A stretch of DNA of 64,000 nucleotides from Chelativorans intermedius (GTDB taxonomy: Bacteria > Pseudomonadota > Alphaproteobacteria > Rhizobiales > Rhizobiaceae): the NCBI RefSeq assembly GCF_025398255.1, contig NZ_JAODNW010000003.1:124001-188000 (forward strand). The letters run 5' to 3'. The stretch's first letter is position 1, and every line of letters starts with the position of its first letter. Made by a program: the position numbers and the translations under genes. The notes under the pieces were generated by a model that made no database searches, was not told where the DNA came from, and saw nothing but the letters and a program-made list of their open reading frames with translations. Shown piece by piece: positions 27,545-37,094 of the stretch.

Positions 27545-28038
27545 GGCCGACACACTGCAATGCGCGGATTGAAATGTCGACCTCAAAAGGCGGCAGCTTG
27601 TCCACAGCCGGCGCGCAGCTAGCAGTTTCCCCGTGCGAAGGGAAGCGCGGGCGGGGAGAAATACACCGTCTTTTCACAGCCTTGCGCGACAATGTCGCAT
27701 GGGAATCGCCGGTCCGGCACGTCTCGCGCGGGGCGAGGGGCGCTTCGTTTTCGCTGGAAACAATCCTGCGTAAAACGCATCGAAAGCGCTATTTTCTGTC
27801 GCTTGCGAATGGTATCCGGTTGCAGCCTTGCTCTTTCTCAGCGGACGTTGGAAATCATTTGACGCCATGACCTTCCGGGACAACACTAACGCATGACTCC
27901 GAAGAGCCTGCCAGCAATTCGGACGCAGCCGGGCCGGGACGGTCCCGAAGCGCTCACCCCTTGCGCGGCGGGGCGCGGGTGCCGCGATGGGAGGCAGATT
28001 CCCGGCCGTACAGCGCCGCGTCGGGGAGGTAGACGTTC
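27545..28038. other. Intergenic region between TRAP permease genes and the indolepyruvate oxidoreductase gene
   Basis: This is about 490 bases without a convincing gene; short open readings lack ribosome sites and family character. Base composition is less G+C-rich around 27,780-27,860. It must carry the two divergent promoters. A weak TTGACG appears near 27857, but no operator dyad stands out. The downstream gene has GGGGAGG ahead of its ATG. Confidence 0.5.
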
Positions 28039-31000
28039 ATGACGCTTCACGAGGTTTCGCTCAGCGATAAATACGACCTCGGCAAGGAGCGCATATTCGT
28101 TTCCGGTGCCCAGGCCATCGTGCGCATGCTGATGATGCAGCGCGAGCGCGACCGGCGCGCCGGCCTTGATACGGCCGGCTTCGTCTCCGGGTATCGCGGC
28201 TCGCCGGTCGGCGGGCTCGACCTGCAGCTTTGGAAGGCGCAGGCGGAGCTGCAGAAATCCGGCATCGTCTTCCAGCCCGGCCTCAACGAGGAGCTGGCCG
28301 CCACGGCCTGCTGGGGCTCGCAGCAGGCAGAGCTTCTGGGCGAGGGCAGGTATGATGGCGTTTTCGCGCTGTGGTACGGCAAGGGGCCGGGCGTCGACCG
28401 CTCCAGCGACGTCTTCCGCCATGCCAATCTCGCCGGCTCCTCCCGCCATGGCGGCGTGCTGGCGCTGATGGGGGACGATCATGCCGCCGAGTCATCCACG
28501 GTGGCGCATGCCAGCGAGTTCGCCTTCGTCGACGTGATGATGCCCATCCTCAATCCCGCGGGCGTGCAGGAGCTCATCGACTACGGGCTCTACGGCTATG
28601 CCCTGTCGCGCTTCGCCGGCACCTGGACGGCGATCAAATGCGTCAAGGACAACATCGAATCGACGGCATCCGTCGATGCCTCGCTCGACCGGCTGTCGAT
28701 CACGCTGCCCGAGATCGACCTGCCGCCCGGTGGGCTCAACATCCGCCACGAGGTCAATCAGCTCGGCCAGGAAGAGCGCCTGCACGAATACAAGCGCGCG
28801 GCCGCCTCCGCCTTCGTGCGCGAGAACGGGCTCAACCGCATCGTCTTTTCCGGCGGCCGCCGGCCGAAGCTCGGCATCATCACCGTCGGCACCAGCTATC
28901 TGGACGTGCGCCAGGCGCTCGCCGATCTCGGCATCGACGAGGCACGCGCCAACACGCTGGGCGTAAGGCTGTTCAAGGTGGCCTGTCCCTGGCCGCTCGA
29001 CCTGGAGCACATCAAGGACTTCGCGCGCGGCCTCGAAATGGTGATCGTCGTCGAGGAGAAGCGCTCGCTGATCGAGGTGCAGGTGCGCGAGGACCTCTAC
29101 GGCACCTCCATGCAGCCGACGGTGATCGGCAAGAAGGACGAGCGCGGCGCGCGGCTGTTTCCGGCCATGGGGGCGCTCGACCCAAACCACATTGCCATCA
29201 CCATCGGCGAGCGCATCCTGAGGGTCATCGGCCCGTCGGAGGAAATCTCCGCCCGTGTCGCCCGGCTGCGGCAGTTCCAGGCCATGCTGGCCGACACGAA
29301 GGACGTGGCCGTGCGCATGCCCTATTTCTGCTCCGGCTGCCCGCACAACACCTCGACCCGGCTTCCCGAGGGCTCCATCGCCGGTGGCGGCATCGGCTGC
29401 CATTTCATGGCGCTGTGGATGGACCGGGGTACCGTGGGCTACACCGCCATGGGCGGGGAGGGCGCACAGTGGATCGGCCAGGCGCCGTTCTCCACGCGCC
29501 AGCACTTCTTCCAGAATCTCGGCGACGGCACCTACAACCACTCCGGCTCTCTGGCGCTGCGGGCCGCGCTGGCCGCCGGCGTCAACATCACCTACAAGAT
29601 CCTCTACAACGATGCCGTGGCCATGACCGGCGGCCAGCCCCACGAGGGCGGGCTGACCATGCCGATGATTGCCGAGCAGGTGCGCGCCGAGGGCGTCGAG
29701 CGCATCGCCGTCGTCAGCGACGAGCCCGAGAAATACAGGGGCAGGGTGCGCTTCCCCGAGGGCACCACGGTGCACCACCGCGACGACCTCGACGCCTTGC
29801 AGCGGGAGCTGCGCGAGGTGAAGGGCGTGTCCGTTCTCATCTACGATCAGACCTGTGCAGCCGAGAAGCGGCGGCGGCGCAAGCGCGGCACCTATCCCGA
29901 CCCGGACAAGCGCGTCATCATCAACGAGCTGGTCTGCGAGGGGTGCGGCGACTGCGGCGTGAAGTCCAACTGCGTGTCCGTGCAGCCGGTGGAGACGGAG
30001 TTCGGCCGCAAGCGGCGCATCGACCAGTCGAGCTGCAACAAGGATTTCTCCTGCGTCAACGGCTTCTGCCCCTCCTTCGTCACCGTGCATGGGGCGCGGC
30101 CGAAGAAGCTCAAGGGCGTTGCCCAGGCCGGCGACCCGCTGGAGGGCGTGCCCGAGCCTGCGCTCTTCCCGCTGGACGGGACGGGCTGGGCGGCCATTGT
30201 CGACGGCATCGGCGGCACGGGGGTCGTCACCATCGGCGCCATCCTCGGCATGGCGGCGCATCTGGAAGGCAAGGGTGCCGGCATCATCGACATGGCGGGC
30301 CTCGCCCAGAAGGGCGGGGCGGTCTACTCGCATCTGCGCATTGCGCGCTCGCCCGCCGAGATCAATTCCATCCATGTGCCGGCCGGCAAGGCCGACCTGG
30401 TTCTCGGCTGCGATCTCGTCGTCTCCGGCGCCCGCAAGGTCCTGTCCACCGTGCGCGAGGGGCACACGCTGTTTCTCGCCAACACGGCGGAGGTGATGCC
30501 GGGCGACTTCGCCCGCTCGGCCGATTTCTCGCTGCCCACGGAGCGGCTGAAACAGGCGATCCGCAAGGCGGCGGGGGAGGAGCGCGCGCATTTCTTCGAC
30601 GCCACGCGTGCGGCCACGGTGCTGTTCGGCAATTCGATCGGCGCCAACATGTTCATGCTCGGCATGGCCTGTCAGCTCGGCGGTCTGCCGGTCTCGGCAG
30701 AGGCCATCGAGAAGGCCATCGCGCTCAACGGCCAGGCCGTTTCCATGAATGTGGCCGCCTTCCGCTGGGGCCGCCGCGCGGCCCACGATCCTGCCCATGT
30801 CGCTGGGCTGGTCGCGCGTGCCGCGCCGGCCGCCGCCGCGGCGCCCGCCCGCACGCTCGACGAAATCATCGAGCGCCGCGTGGCCTTCCTCACGGACTAT
30901 CAGGATGCCGCCTATGCGGAGCGCTACCGCGCTCGCATCGCGCGCCTGCGCAAGGCAGAGGCGGCGGCGTCCCCCGGCTCGACCGCCGTGACGGAGGCGG

Positions 31001-31515
31001 CGGCACGCAACCTCTTCAAGCTGATGGCCGTCAAGGACGAATACGAGGTGGCGCGCCTTTACTCGGATGGCAGCTTCCAGCGCCAGCTTGCCGCCGAGTT
31101 CGAGAGTTACGACCGTCTGGAGTTCCACCTTGCCCCGCCGATCTTCGCCCGCCGCGACGCACAGGGCCACCTGAAGAAGGCGCGCTACGGGCCGTGGGTG
31201 CAGAAGGTCTTTGCTCTGCTTGCCCGTCTCAGGCGCCTGCGTGGTACGGTTTTCGATCCCTTCGCGCGAACGGCGGAGCGGCGCATGGAGCGCACGCTTC
31301 TGGCGCAATACGAGGCCGATCTCGACCGCATCGAGGCGGCGCTCGCGCCGGAGCGCCTGGAGGCGGCCGCCGCCCTTGCCAGCGTTCCCGCCCTCATTCG
31401 CGGTTTCGGCCATGTGAAGGAGGCAAGCGTCGCCCGCGCCGCCGAGGAGCGCAGCCGCCTGCTCACGCGTCTGGAAAAGACCGACCCCGATCCTCTTCTG
31501 GCCGCTGCGGAGTGA
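28039..31515 (+). CDS. Fused indolepyruvate:ferredoxin oxidoreductase (IorA-IorB type)
   Basis: The 1158-residue enzyme oxidatively decarboxylates aryl (and possibly branched-chain) 2-oxoacids to acyl-CoA, reducing ferredoxin. It has an N-terminal pyrimidine-binding domain (FVSGYRGSPVGGLD) and a Cys motif FCSGCPHNTST near residue 430. The thiamine-diphosphate site GDGTYNHSG is near 495. A ferredoxin-like CEGCGDCGVKSNC cluster lies around 632, followed by a C-terminal gamma domain (GIGGTGVVTIGAIL from about 720). The single-chain form is typical of alphaproteobacteria, while archaea use separate subunits. A 2-oxoacid TRAP transporter upstream offers a source of substrate. No frameshift is seen. 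Confidence 0.93.
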   Translation: MTLHEVSLSDKYDLGKERIFVSGAQAIVRMLMMQRERDRRAGLDTAGFVSGYRGSPVGGLDLQLWKAQAELQKSGIVFQPGLNEELAATACWGSQQAELLGEGRYDGVFALWYGKGPGVDRSSDVFRHANLAGSSRHGGVLALMGDDHAAESSTVAHASEFAFVDVMMPILNPAGVQELIDYGLYGYALSRFAGTWTAIKCVKDNIESTASVDASLDRLSITLPEIDLPPGGLNIRHEVNQLGQEERLHEYKRAAASAFVRENGLNRIVFSGGRRPKLGIITVGTSYLDVRQALADLGIDEARANTLGVRLFKVACPWPLDLEHIKDFARGLEMVIVVEEKRSLIEVQVREDLYGTSMQPTVIGKKDERGARLFPAMGALDPNHIAITIGERILRVIGPSEEISARVARLRQFQAMLADTKDVAVRMPYFCSGCPHNTSTRLPEGSIAGGGIGCHFMALWMDRGTVGYTAMGGEGAQWIGQAPFSTRQHFFQNLGDGTYNHSGSLALRAALAAGVNITYKILYNDAVAMTGGQPHEGGLTMPMIAEQVRAEGVERIAVVSDEPEKYRGRVRFPEGTTVHHRDDLDALQRELREVKGVSVLIYDQTCAAEKRRRRKRGTYPDPDKRVIINELVCEGCGDCGVKSNCVSVQPVETEFGRKRRIDQSSCNKDFSCVNGFCPSFVTVHGARPKKLKGVAQAGDPLEGVPEPALFPLDGTGWAAIVDGIGGTGVVTIGAILGMAAHLEGKGAGIIDMAGLAQKGGAVYSHLRIARSPAEINSIHVPAGKADLVLGCDLVVSGARKVLSTVREGHTLFLANTAEVMPGDFARSADFSLPTERLKQAIRKAAGEERAHFFDATRAATVLFGNSIGANMFMLGMACQLGGLPVSAEAIEKAIALNGQAVSMNVAAFRWGRRAAHDPAHVAGLVARAAPAAAAAPARTLDEIIERRVAFLTDYQDAAYAERYRARIARLRKAEAAASPGSTAVTEAAARNLFKLMAVKDEYEVARLYSDGSFQRQLAAEFESYDRLEFHLAPPIFARRDAQGHLKKARYGPWVQKVFALLARLRRLRGTVFDPFARTAERRMERTLLAQYEADLDRIEAALAPERLEAAAALASVPALIRGFGHVKEASVARAAEERSRLLTRLEKTDPDPLLAAAE

Positions 31516-31710
31516 GGGCGGGCAAATCCCCGATCAATAGATTTCGCCATTGCCGGCGCTGCGCACCCGATTTATTTTCCGATGCGCCGCACAGCACTGC
31601 GCCCGCCGTGCTCATCGGCCGGTATCACTCGTATAAACACCCTGTTTTGACAAGATAATTCTTTCTTAAGGTGGGTCCTTCATAATTTTACTGCTCAGCT
31701 GGAAGTCTCC

Positions 31711-34023
31711 ATGGTTAATCGCGCAGGCAGTGACATTCCCGAGGACGTCTATGTCCAATTCGTGAGGTCGTTGTTCGAGAGCAGGCATACGCTGCTTGTC
31801 GGGGCGATCTGTCACATGCTGGTGGCGCTGATGGCCTACCTGCACACCGACCAGCCCATCTATGGCGTGATTTCACTCCTCCTGCTTGCGGTGGGTGTTT
31901 GGCGTTTTGTCGGGCTTCAGCGACGCGTGGGCGAGCTGGACCGGCTGGACTTCGAAACTGCGCGCAGGTGGGAGTTCGACTACATCGTAAAGGGCGGAAT
32001 GCAGGGGCTTCTGCTCGGCGGCTTCTGCTTCATCTCCATCTATGTCTATCCCGATTCCTTCGCGGAGCTTGGGTCGCTGGCCGTCAATCTCGCCTCCCTC
32101 GTCACCGTCGTCGGGCGCAATTACGGCTCGCAGCGCATGGTTCTGGTGTTTGCCGCCACGCTGGTCGGGCCCATCTCCGCCGGCCTGCTGCTGCGCGGTG
32201 ACTTGCCGCATGTGGTCCTCGGACTGCTGATCACACCCTTTATCGTCATCATCACCGGCACCGCCGCCGAGGTGCGCAAGATCCTCTTTTCCGCGGTGCT
32301 GGACCGCAAGAGAGCGCGCCAGATCGCGAAGCGCTTCGACCGCGCGCTCAACACCATGTCGCACGGGCTGGTGATGTTCGGTCCCGAGGGGCGGGTCATC
32401 GTCAGCAACGCCCAGGCCGCCGAGATGCTGGGCTTCGGATCCTCCGAGCAGCTTCTCGGCAGAACCTTGAGGGCGCTGCTGCTGCGCGGCGTTGCGGGAA
32501 ATCTGCTGAGCCACAAGGACTACCGCTACGCCGAGACGCACCTGACGAGGGCGCTGAGCGAGGGCCGTGGCAGGAAGGTTCTCCTGCGGCTCAAGGATGG
32601 CCGGCACTTCGAGTTCTCGGCGCGCGAGGGGAGGGAAGAACTCGGCGTGATCACCTTCGAGGAGGTCACCCAGCGCATCGAGGCAGAGGAAAGCGTGCGC
32701 TACATGGCGCGCTATGACAGCCTGACCAACCTGCCCAACCGCGCCTATTTCCACGAGATGGTCACGGAGCTCATGATGGGCGGGGACCCTGACCGGCTGT
32801 GCGGTCTGGCGGTGCTCGATCTGGACGACTTCAAGAGCGTCAACGATACCTTCGGCCATCCCGTGGGCGACGGATTGATCTATGCCGCTGCCGAGCGGCT
32901 GATCGAGTTCGTGAGCGACGATGTGCTGGTCGGGCGCTTCGGCGGCGACGAGTTCATGATCTTCTTCAACCATATCGAGGACGAGGACGATTTCGCCCGC
33001 CGGCTCGACGCGATATTCGCCAGGCTTCAGGGCGAGGTGGATGTCGCCGGGCTGGCCTTGAGGCTTCAGGCAAGCGGCGGCGGCGTCATCGTGCCTGTTC
33101 GCGAAAACGACATGGACACCATCACGGTGAAAGCCGATCTGGCTCTCTACAGCGCCAAGGAGCGTGGCAAGAACGGCTGGCGCCTGTTCGAGGCGGAGAT
33201 GGATGTCGCCTTCCGCAACCGGCAGATCATGAAATCCTACCTGCGAAGCGCGGTCCAGGCCAAGACGTTGCGGGTGGTCTATCAGCCGATCGTCGATGTG
33301 CGTACCATGCGCATTTCCAGTTGCGAAGCCCTTTGCCGTTGGGACCACTCCGAGCTCGGCCCCGTCTCTCCGGCCGTGTTCATACCGCTTGCGGAGGAGA
33401 TGGGGCTCATCTCCGAAATCAGCGCGCTGGTGCTCGATGCGGCCTGCCAGGAATGTGCGCGCTGGCCAGAGCACCTCGGCGTGTCCGTAAACCTTTCGGC
33501 AAAGGATTTCCTGGACGGCAGCATCGTCGACAAGGTGCGCAAGGCGCTGTCCACGTCCGGCCTTGCGCCCGAGCGCCTGGAAATCGAGGTCACCGAAACG
33601 GCGCTCTTCGACGACAAGAACTCCACGCGCGTCTACATCGAAGGGCTGAAGGACCTCGGCGTGAGAATCGCCCTCGACGATTTCGGCACGGGCTATTCGA
33701 GCCTCAGCTATCTTCACACGCTGCCGCTCGACCGCGTCAAGATCGACGGCAGCTTCCTGAAGGACGTCACCTACAACACGCGCTCCTACAAGCTTCTCAA
33801 GAGCATCGTCGACCTGTCCCGGAATCTCGGCCTTGCTGTCACGGTCGAGGGCGTGGAAACATTCGAGCAGCTCAAGCTTCTGAAAAGCTCGGTCAGGCCC
33901 GACAGGGTGCAGGGCTTCCTCTTCGGCGCGGCGCTTTCCTCCTCCGGCATCCAAACCATGTCGAACACGAGCTGGTCGCTCGAAGGTGGAAGCGATCGGC
34001 AGAGCCTCACCATTCAAAGTTGA
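31711..34023 (+). CDS. Membrane-bound PAS-GGDEF-EAL cyclic-di-GMP enzyme
   Basis: The 770-residue protein has about six N-terminal membrane helices (residues 28-190), a PAS domain (about 205-320), a GGDEF domain with GRFGGDEF at residue 411, and an EAL domain starting CEALCRWDH near 539. EAL catalytic parts are intact: EAL itself, VSVNLSAKDF, DDFGTGYSS near 655, KIDGSF and VEGVET. The allosteric RxxD site five residues ahead of GGDEF is absent. Both synthesis and breakdown of c-di-GMP are therefore possible. It is followed 147 bp later by an N-acyl synthase-like gene on the same strand. Confidence 0.92.
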   Translation: MVNRAGSDIPEDVYVQFVRSLFESRHTLLVGAICHMLVALMAYLHTDQPIYGVISLLLLAVGVWRFVGLQRRVGELDRLDFETARRWEFDYIVKGGMQGLLLGGFCFISIYVYPDSFAELGSLAVNLASLVTVVGRNYGSQRMVLVFAATLVGPISAGLLLRGDLPHVVLGLLITPFIVIITGTAAEVRKILFSAVLDRKRARQIAKRFDRALNTMSHGLVMFGPEGRVIVSNAQAAEMLGFGSSEQLLGRTLRALLLRGVAGNLLSHKDYRYAETHLTRALSEGRGRKVLLRLKDGRHFEFSAREGREELGVITFEEVTQRIEAEESVRYMARYDSLTNLPNRAYFHEMVTELMMGGDPDRLCGLAVLDLDDFKSVNDTFGHPVGDGLIYAAAERLIEFVSDDVLVGRFGGDEFMIFFNHIEDEDDFARRLDAIFARLQGEVDVAGLALRLQASGGGVIVPVRENDMDTITVKADLALYSAKERGKNGWRLFEAEMDVAFRNRQIMKSYLRSAVQAKTLRVVYQPIVDVRTMRISSCEALCRWDHSELGPVSPAVFIPLAEEMGLISEISALVLDAACQECARWPEHLGVSVNLSAKDFLDGSIVDKVRKALSTSGLAPERLEIEVTETALFDDKNSTRVYIEGLKDLGVRIALDDFGTGYSSLSYLHTLPLDRVKIDGSFLKDVTYNTRSYKLLKSIVDLSRNLGLAVTVEGVETFEQLKLLKSSVRPDRVQGFLFGAALSSSGIQTMSNTSWSLEGGSDRQSLTIQS

Positions 34024-34170
34024 GGGCTTCTCTAAGTATCAACCCAAGATTATCGAGCGCGAAACTTTATGTTAAGGTTAACGTATAGTAAATAATTTTT
34101 ATTCGATTTTTATCTTTTTTGTAATAATCCCTCACTCTATTCTTTGCGGGGAACATTGTGGGGGTTGTTC
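34024..34170. promoter_or_regulatory. A+T-rich control region upstream of the acyl-synthase gene
   Basis: This is the most A+T-rich stretch in the window, with many T and A runs between 34060 and 34135. It contains GTTAAGGTTAAC (34071-34082), a 5-bp perfect dyad whose flanks partly continue the symmetry. A signal-dependent regulator site and a promoter for the next gene are plausible; no regulator gene is adjacent. Confidence 0.45.
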
Positions 34171-34941
34171 ATGTCTGGCGATCGGAACGTTTTGGCAGCA
34201 GGTCATCGACAAGCGGGTGGGGATCCCGATTCTCCTTTCAACAGGATGGTGTTGTCGGTCCTCGAGAACATCGAGTATCGCCTCTGCGAAAGCGGCGAGG
34301 ATCTCGAAGCCATCTACCGGCTTCGCTACGATTCCTATCTCAACGCGGGAATGGTCGGCGAGGACGCCGCCCGAATGGTGACGGATCGCTACGACGAGCT
34401 GCCCAATTCCTACCGCTTCGGCGTCTTTTACGAAGGCAATCTGGTCAGCACGATCCGGCTGCACTACGTGAACTCTGCTTTTCCCGTCTCGCCCAGCAGC
34501 GAGGTGTTCGGCGACATTCTCGAACCCAGGATTGCGGCGGGGGAAACCTTTGTGGACCCGAGCCGCTTCGCTGCCGAGCGCGAATGGGCGCGGACACTGC
34601 GCGTGCTTCCCTACATCACGCTACGCCTTGCCGTGGTCGCCTGCAAGCACTTCAATCCCACCTTCTGCCTGACGGCGGTGAAGGAGGAGCACGGGGCCTT
34701 CTACCATCGCATCTTCCGTTCGACACCGGCAACGGACGCCCGCGACTATCCGGGGCTGACGGTGCCTGTGCTCCTGCTCGAGTCGCGGTGCTCGGAGAAC
34801 ATGGAAGACACGATCAGGCGCTTCCCGTTCTTTCGCTCCACGGCTTTCGAGCGCCGCTTGCTGTTCGAGCGCCCGAAGCGGGGCGAGCCGGCGCCGCTCA
34901 CCATCCTGCCGACGGCGAAATATCTGAGAGACGCCGCCTGA
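34171..34941 (+). CDS. N-acyl amino acid synthase / autoinducer-synthase-like protein (FeeM family, GNAT fold)
   Basis: ATG 34171 after GGGGG is chosen over a TTG nine codons upstream, giving 256 residues. The core resembles FeeM and LuxI-type acyltransferases: IEYRLCESGEDLEAIYRLRY, then DELPNSYRFGVFYEGNLVST, DPSRFAAEREWAR and a C-terminal KEEHGAFYHRIF segment. Such enzymes transfer an acyl chain from acyl-ACP to an amino acid or homoserine-lactone donor and release signal molecules. No LuxR partner is adjacent; a c-di-GMP enzyme is directly upstream. The exact product cannot be read from sequence. Confidence 0.75.
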   Translation: MSGDRNVLAAGHRQAGGDPDSPFNRMVLSVLENIEYRLCESGEDLEAIYRLRYDSYLNAGMVGEDAARMVTDRYDELPNSYRFGVFYEGNLVSTIRLHYVNSAFPVSPSSEVFGDILEPRIAAGETFVDPSRFAAEREWARTLRVLPYITLRLAVVACKHFNPTFCLTAVKEEHGAFYHRIFRSTPATDARDYPGLTVPVLLLESRCSENMEDTIRRFPFFRSTAFERRLLFERPKRGEPAPLTILPTAKYLRDAA

Positions 34942-35133
34942 TTGGGCGATTGCGCGCCGGCGCGGGTCCGGTCCCTCTTCCGCTTCGTCCGGGGCCTCCG
35001 CGTCCGCCATTTGCACGTCCGGCGACCTGGCCTGCCAAGGCAATGGGCGTGAACTGCGTCCAAGGGGCCCATTGCCCTTGGGCTCCGTTTTCGCTATTCC
35101 CCTTGCCCAATCTTCTTCCCGAGGGATCTTGCC

Positions 35134-35361
35134 ATGGCAGACAGACAGCCGGAAGGACCGGTCGAAATGGGTGCGGATATGGACTATGCGGAGCATGAGC
35201 GCACCTACAACCTCTTCTTGACCATCGCCAAATATGGCTGCCTTGTGGTGGCCGCGACGCTGATTGCGATGGCGTTCGGCTTCTTCACATCCGCGGGTTT
35301 CATCTCCAGCATCATCCTCTTCATCCTCGTCTGCGCGCTCGGCGCCTGGATCCTGCGCTAG
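35134..35361 (+). CDS. aa3-type cytochrome c oxidase subunit IV
   Basis: The 75-residue membrane protein matches the bacterial aa3-type COX IV family. It has the conserved DYAEHERTYNLFLTIAKYG segment followed by two hydrophobic helices (about residues 36-54 and 56-74). It is an accessory subunit of the terminal oxidase. It starts at ATG 35134 after GAGGGAT. It precedes the transhydrogenase operon by 62 bp, an arrangement common in Rhizobiales, and may be co-transcribed with it. Confidence 0.88.
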   Translation: MADRQPEGPVEMGADMDYAEHERTYNLFLTIAKYGCLVVAATLIAMAFGFFTSAGFISSIILFILVCALGAWILR

Positions 35362-35423
35362 CACAAGCTTGGGCGCGGCCGCCGGCCGCGTGGGAGGAGG
35401 GTGTCCAACACAAGGAACAAACG

Positions 35424-36677
35424 GTGGGACAGACGTTATTTGTGCCGCGGGAGGTTTTGGAAGGCGAGGGTCGGGTTGCGGCTTCGCCTGACACGGTGAA
35501 GCGGCTTTTGGGGCTTGGCTTCGAGGTGATCGTTGAGGCGGGTGCGGGCGCTGGCTCGCGGCTTGCGGACGCGGAGTTTGAGAAGGCGGGTGCGCGGCTT
35601 GGCAAGGCGGGGGATGCGGGCGGTGCGGATGTGATCCTGAAGGTGCGCCGGCCGACGCGGGAGGAGCTTGCGGGCTACCGCAAGGGTGCGCTGGTTCTTG
35701 CGATGATGGACCCGTTTGGCCACGAGGGGGAAGTGGCGGCGATGGCGCGCGCGGGGGTAGTGGGCTTTGCGATGGAGCTCATGCCACGCATCACGCGGGC
35801 CCAGTCGATGGACGTTCTTTCGAGCCAGGCGAACCTTGCGGGCTATCGTGCGGTGATCGACGCGGCGGCGGAGTATGATCGGGCGCTGCCGATGATGATG
35901 ACGGCGGCGGGCACGGTTCCGGCGGCGAAGGTGTTCGTGATGGGGGCCGGGGTTGCGGGCCTGCAGGCGATCGCCACGGCGCGGCGGCTGGGAGCTGTGG
36001 TGACGGCGACGGACGTGCGGGCGGCGGCGGGCGAGCAGGTGGCCTCGCTGGGCGCGAAGTTCGTCATGACCGATGCGCTGAAGGACGCCTCGGGCGAGGG
36101 GGGCTATGCACGCGAGCTGACGGAGGAGGAGAAGCGCGCCCAGGCGGAGCTGATCGCCGGCCACATCGCCAAGCAGGATATCGTGATCACGACGGCGCTC
36201 ATTCCCGGCCGTCCGGCGCCGCGGCTCGTGACGGCGCCGATGGTGGCCTCGATGCGGGCGGGCTCGGTGATTGTCGACCTTGCGGTGGAGCGTGGCGGCA
36301 ATGTGGAGGGCGCGCAGGCGGGTTCCGTGGTGGTCACCGACAACGGGGTGAAGATCGTCGGGCATGTCAATGTGGCGGGGCGCGTGGCGGCGTCGGCGTC
36401 GCTGCTTTATGCGCGCAACCTGTTCGCCTTTCTGGAGACCCTGGTCGACAAGGAGAAGAAACAGCTTGCGGTCGACTGGGAGGACGAGCTGGTGAAGGCG
36501 ACGCTGCTGACGCGCGACGGTGCGGTGGTCCATCCCCGGCTGGTGGAGGCGGCGGCGGCCGCGGAAGGGGCAGACGATGAGGCGCGTGCGGGCGGCCGGC
36601 GGCGGCGGGCGGCGCCGGCGGGCGCCAGGGGCGCGTCCAGGAAACCTGCGACGCGCAAATCCCGGGGAGAGAACTGA
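35424..36677 (+). CDS. pntAA: Proton-translocating NAD(P) transhydrogenase, subunit alpha part 1
   Basis: GTG 35424 with AGGAAC upstream gives a 417-residue soluble NAD(H)-binding subunit (domain dI). Motifs include VAASPDTVKRLLGLGFEVIV, DVLSSQANLAGYRAV and the Rossmann VFVMGAGVAGLQAIATA. The last 40 residues are Ala/Gly/Arg-rich and low in complexity. With the two membrane/NADP subunits it couples the proton gradient to NADPH formation. The stop overlaps the next start as TGATG. The split three-gene form is typical of alphaproteobacteria. Confidence 0.94.
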   Translation: MGQTLFVPREVLEGEGRVAASPDTVKRLLGLGFEVIVEAGAGAGSRLADAEFEKAGARLGKAGDAGGADVILKVRRPTREELAGYRKGALVLAMMDPFGHEGEVAAMARAGVVGFAMELMPRITRAQSMDVLSSQANLAGYRAVIDAAAEYDRALPMMMTAAGTVPAAKVFVMGAGVAGLQAIATARRLGAVVTATDVRAAAGEQVASLGAKFVMTDALKDASGEGGYARELTEEEKRAQAELIAGHIAKQDIVITTALIPGRPAPRLVTAPMVASMRAGSVIVDLAVERGGNVEGAQAGSVVVTDNGVKIVGHVNVAGRVAASASLLYARNLFAFLETLVDKEKKQLAVDWEDELVKATLLTRDGAVVHPRLVEAAAAAEGADDEARAGGRRRRAAPAGARGASRKPATRKSRGEN

Positions 36678-37093
36678 TGGAGACAGGAACCGTCGAACAG
36701 GCGCTCGAGCGGCTCGAGCGCGCCATGGCCGGCCTGCGCGCCGCGCTGGAGGACACGCAGATGGCGGAGGCGGCGGGGGCGCTGGCGCACGGCGCGACGG
36801 GCGGCGCGATCGACCCGTTCGTGTTCCGCCTGGCGATCTTCGTTCTGGCGATCTTCGTGGGCTACTACGTTGTGTGGTCGGTGACGCCGGCGCTGCACAC
36901 ACCGCTGATGTCGGTGACCAACGCCATTTCCTCGGTGATCGTGGTGGGGGCGCTGCTGGCGGTTGGCATTTCGGCCTCGGGGCTTGCCACGGGCTTCGGG
37001 TTTGTCGCCCTGGTTCTGGCGGCGGTGAACATCTTCGGCGGCTTTCTGGTGACGAGCCGCATGCTGGCGATGTACAAGAAGAAGGACAAGTGA
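36677..37093 (+). CDS. pntAB: Proton-translocating NAD(P) transhydrogenase, subunit alpha part 2
   Basis: The 138-residue protein is the membrane segment of the alpha subunit. It has an N-terminal acidic/helical stretch and then helices at about residues 54-74, 82-106 and 108-128, including GGFLVTSRMLAMYKKKD at the C-terminus. It starts on the last base of pntAA and ends one base before the GTG of pntB. It contributes helices to the proton channel. Length is typical of PntAB with a somewhat longer N-terminal region. Confidence 0.92.
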   Translation: METGTVEQALERLERAMAGLRAALEDTQMAEAAGALAHGATGGAIDPFVFRLAIFVLAIFVGYYVVWSVTPALHTPLMSVTNAISSVIVVGALLAVGISASGLATGFGFVALVLAAVNIFGGFLVTSRMLAMYKKKDK

Positions 37094-37094
37094 C

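Noticed and set aside
27674..27886. 70-codon minus-strand frame in the gap before the indolepyruvate oxidoreductase gene
   Set aside because: No ribosome site, no recognisable protein character.
28492..31413. 973-codon minus-strand frame opposite the indolepyruvate oxidoreductase gene
   Set aside because: His/Arg/Asp-rich translation typical of antisense frames in high-GC DNA; the plus strand encodes a clear enzyme.
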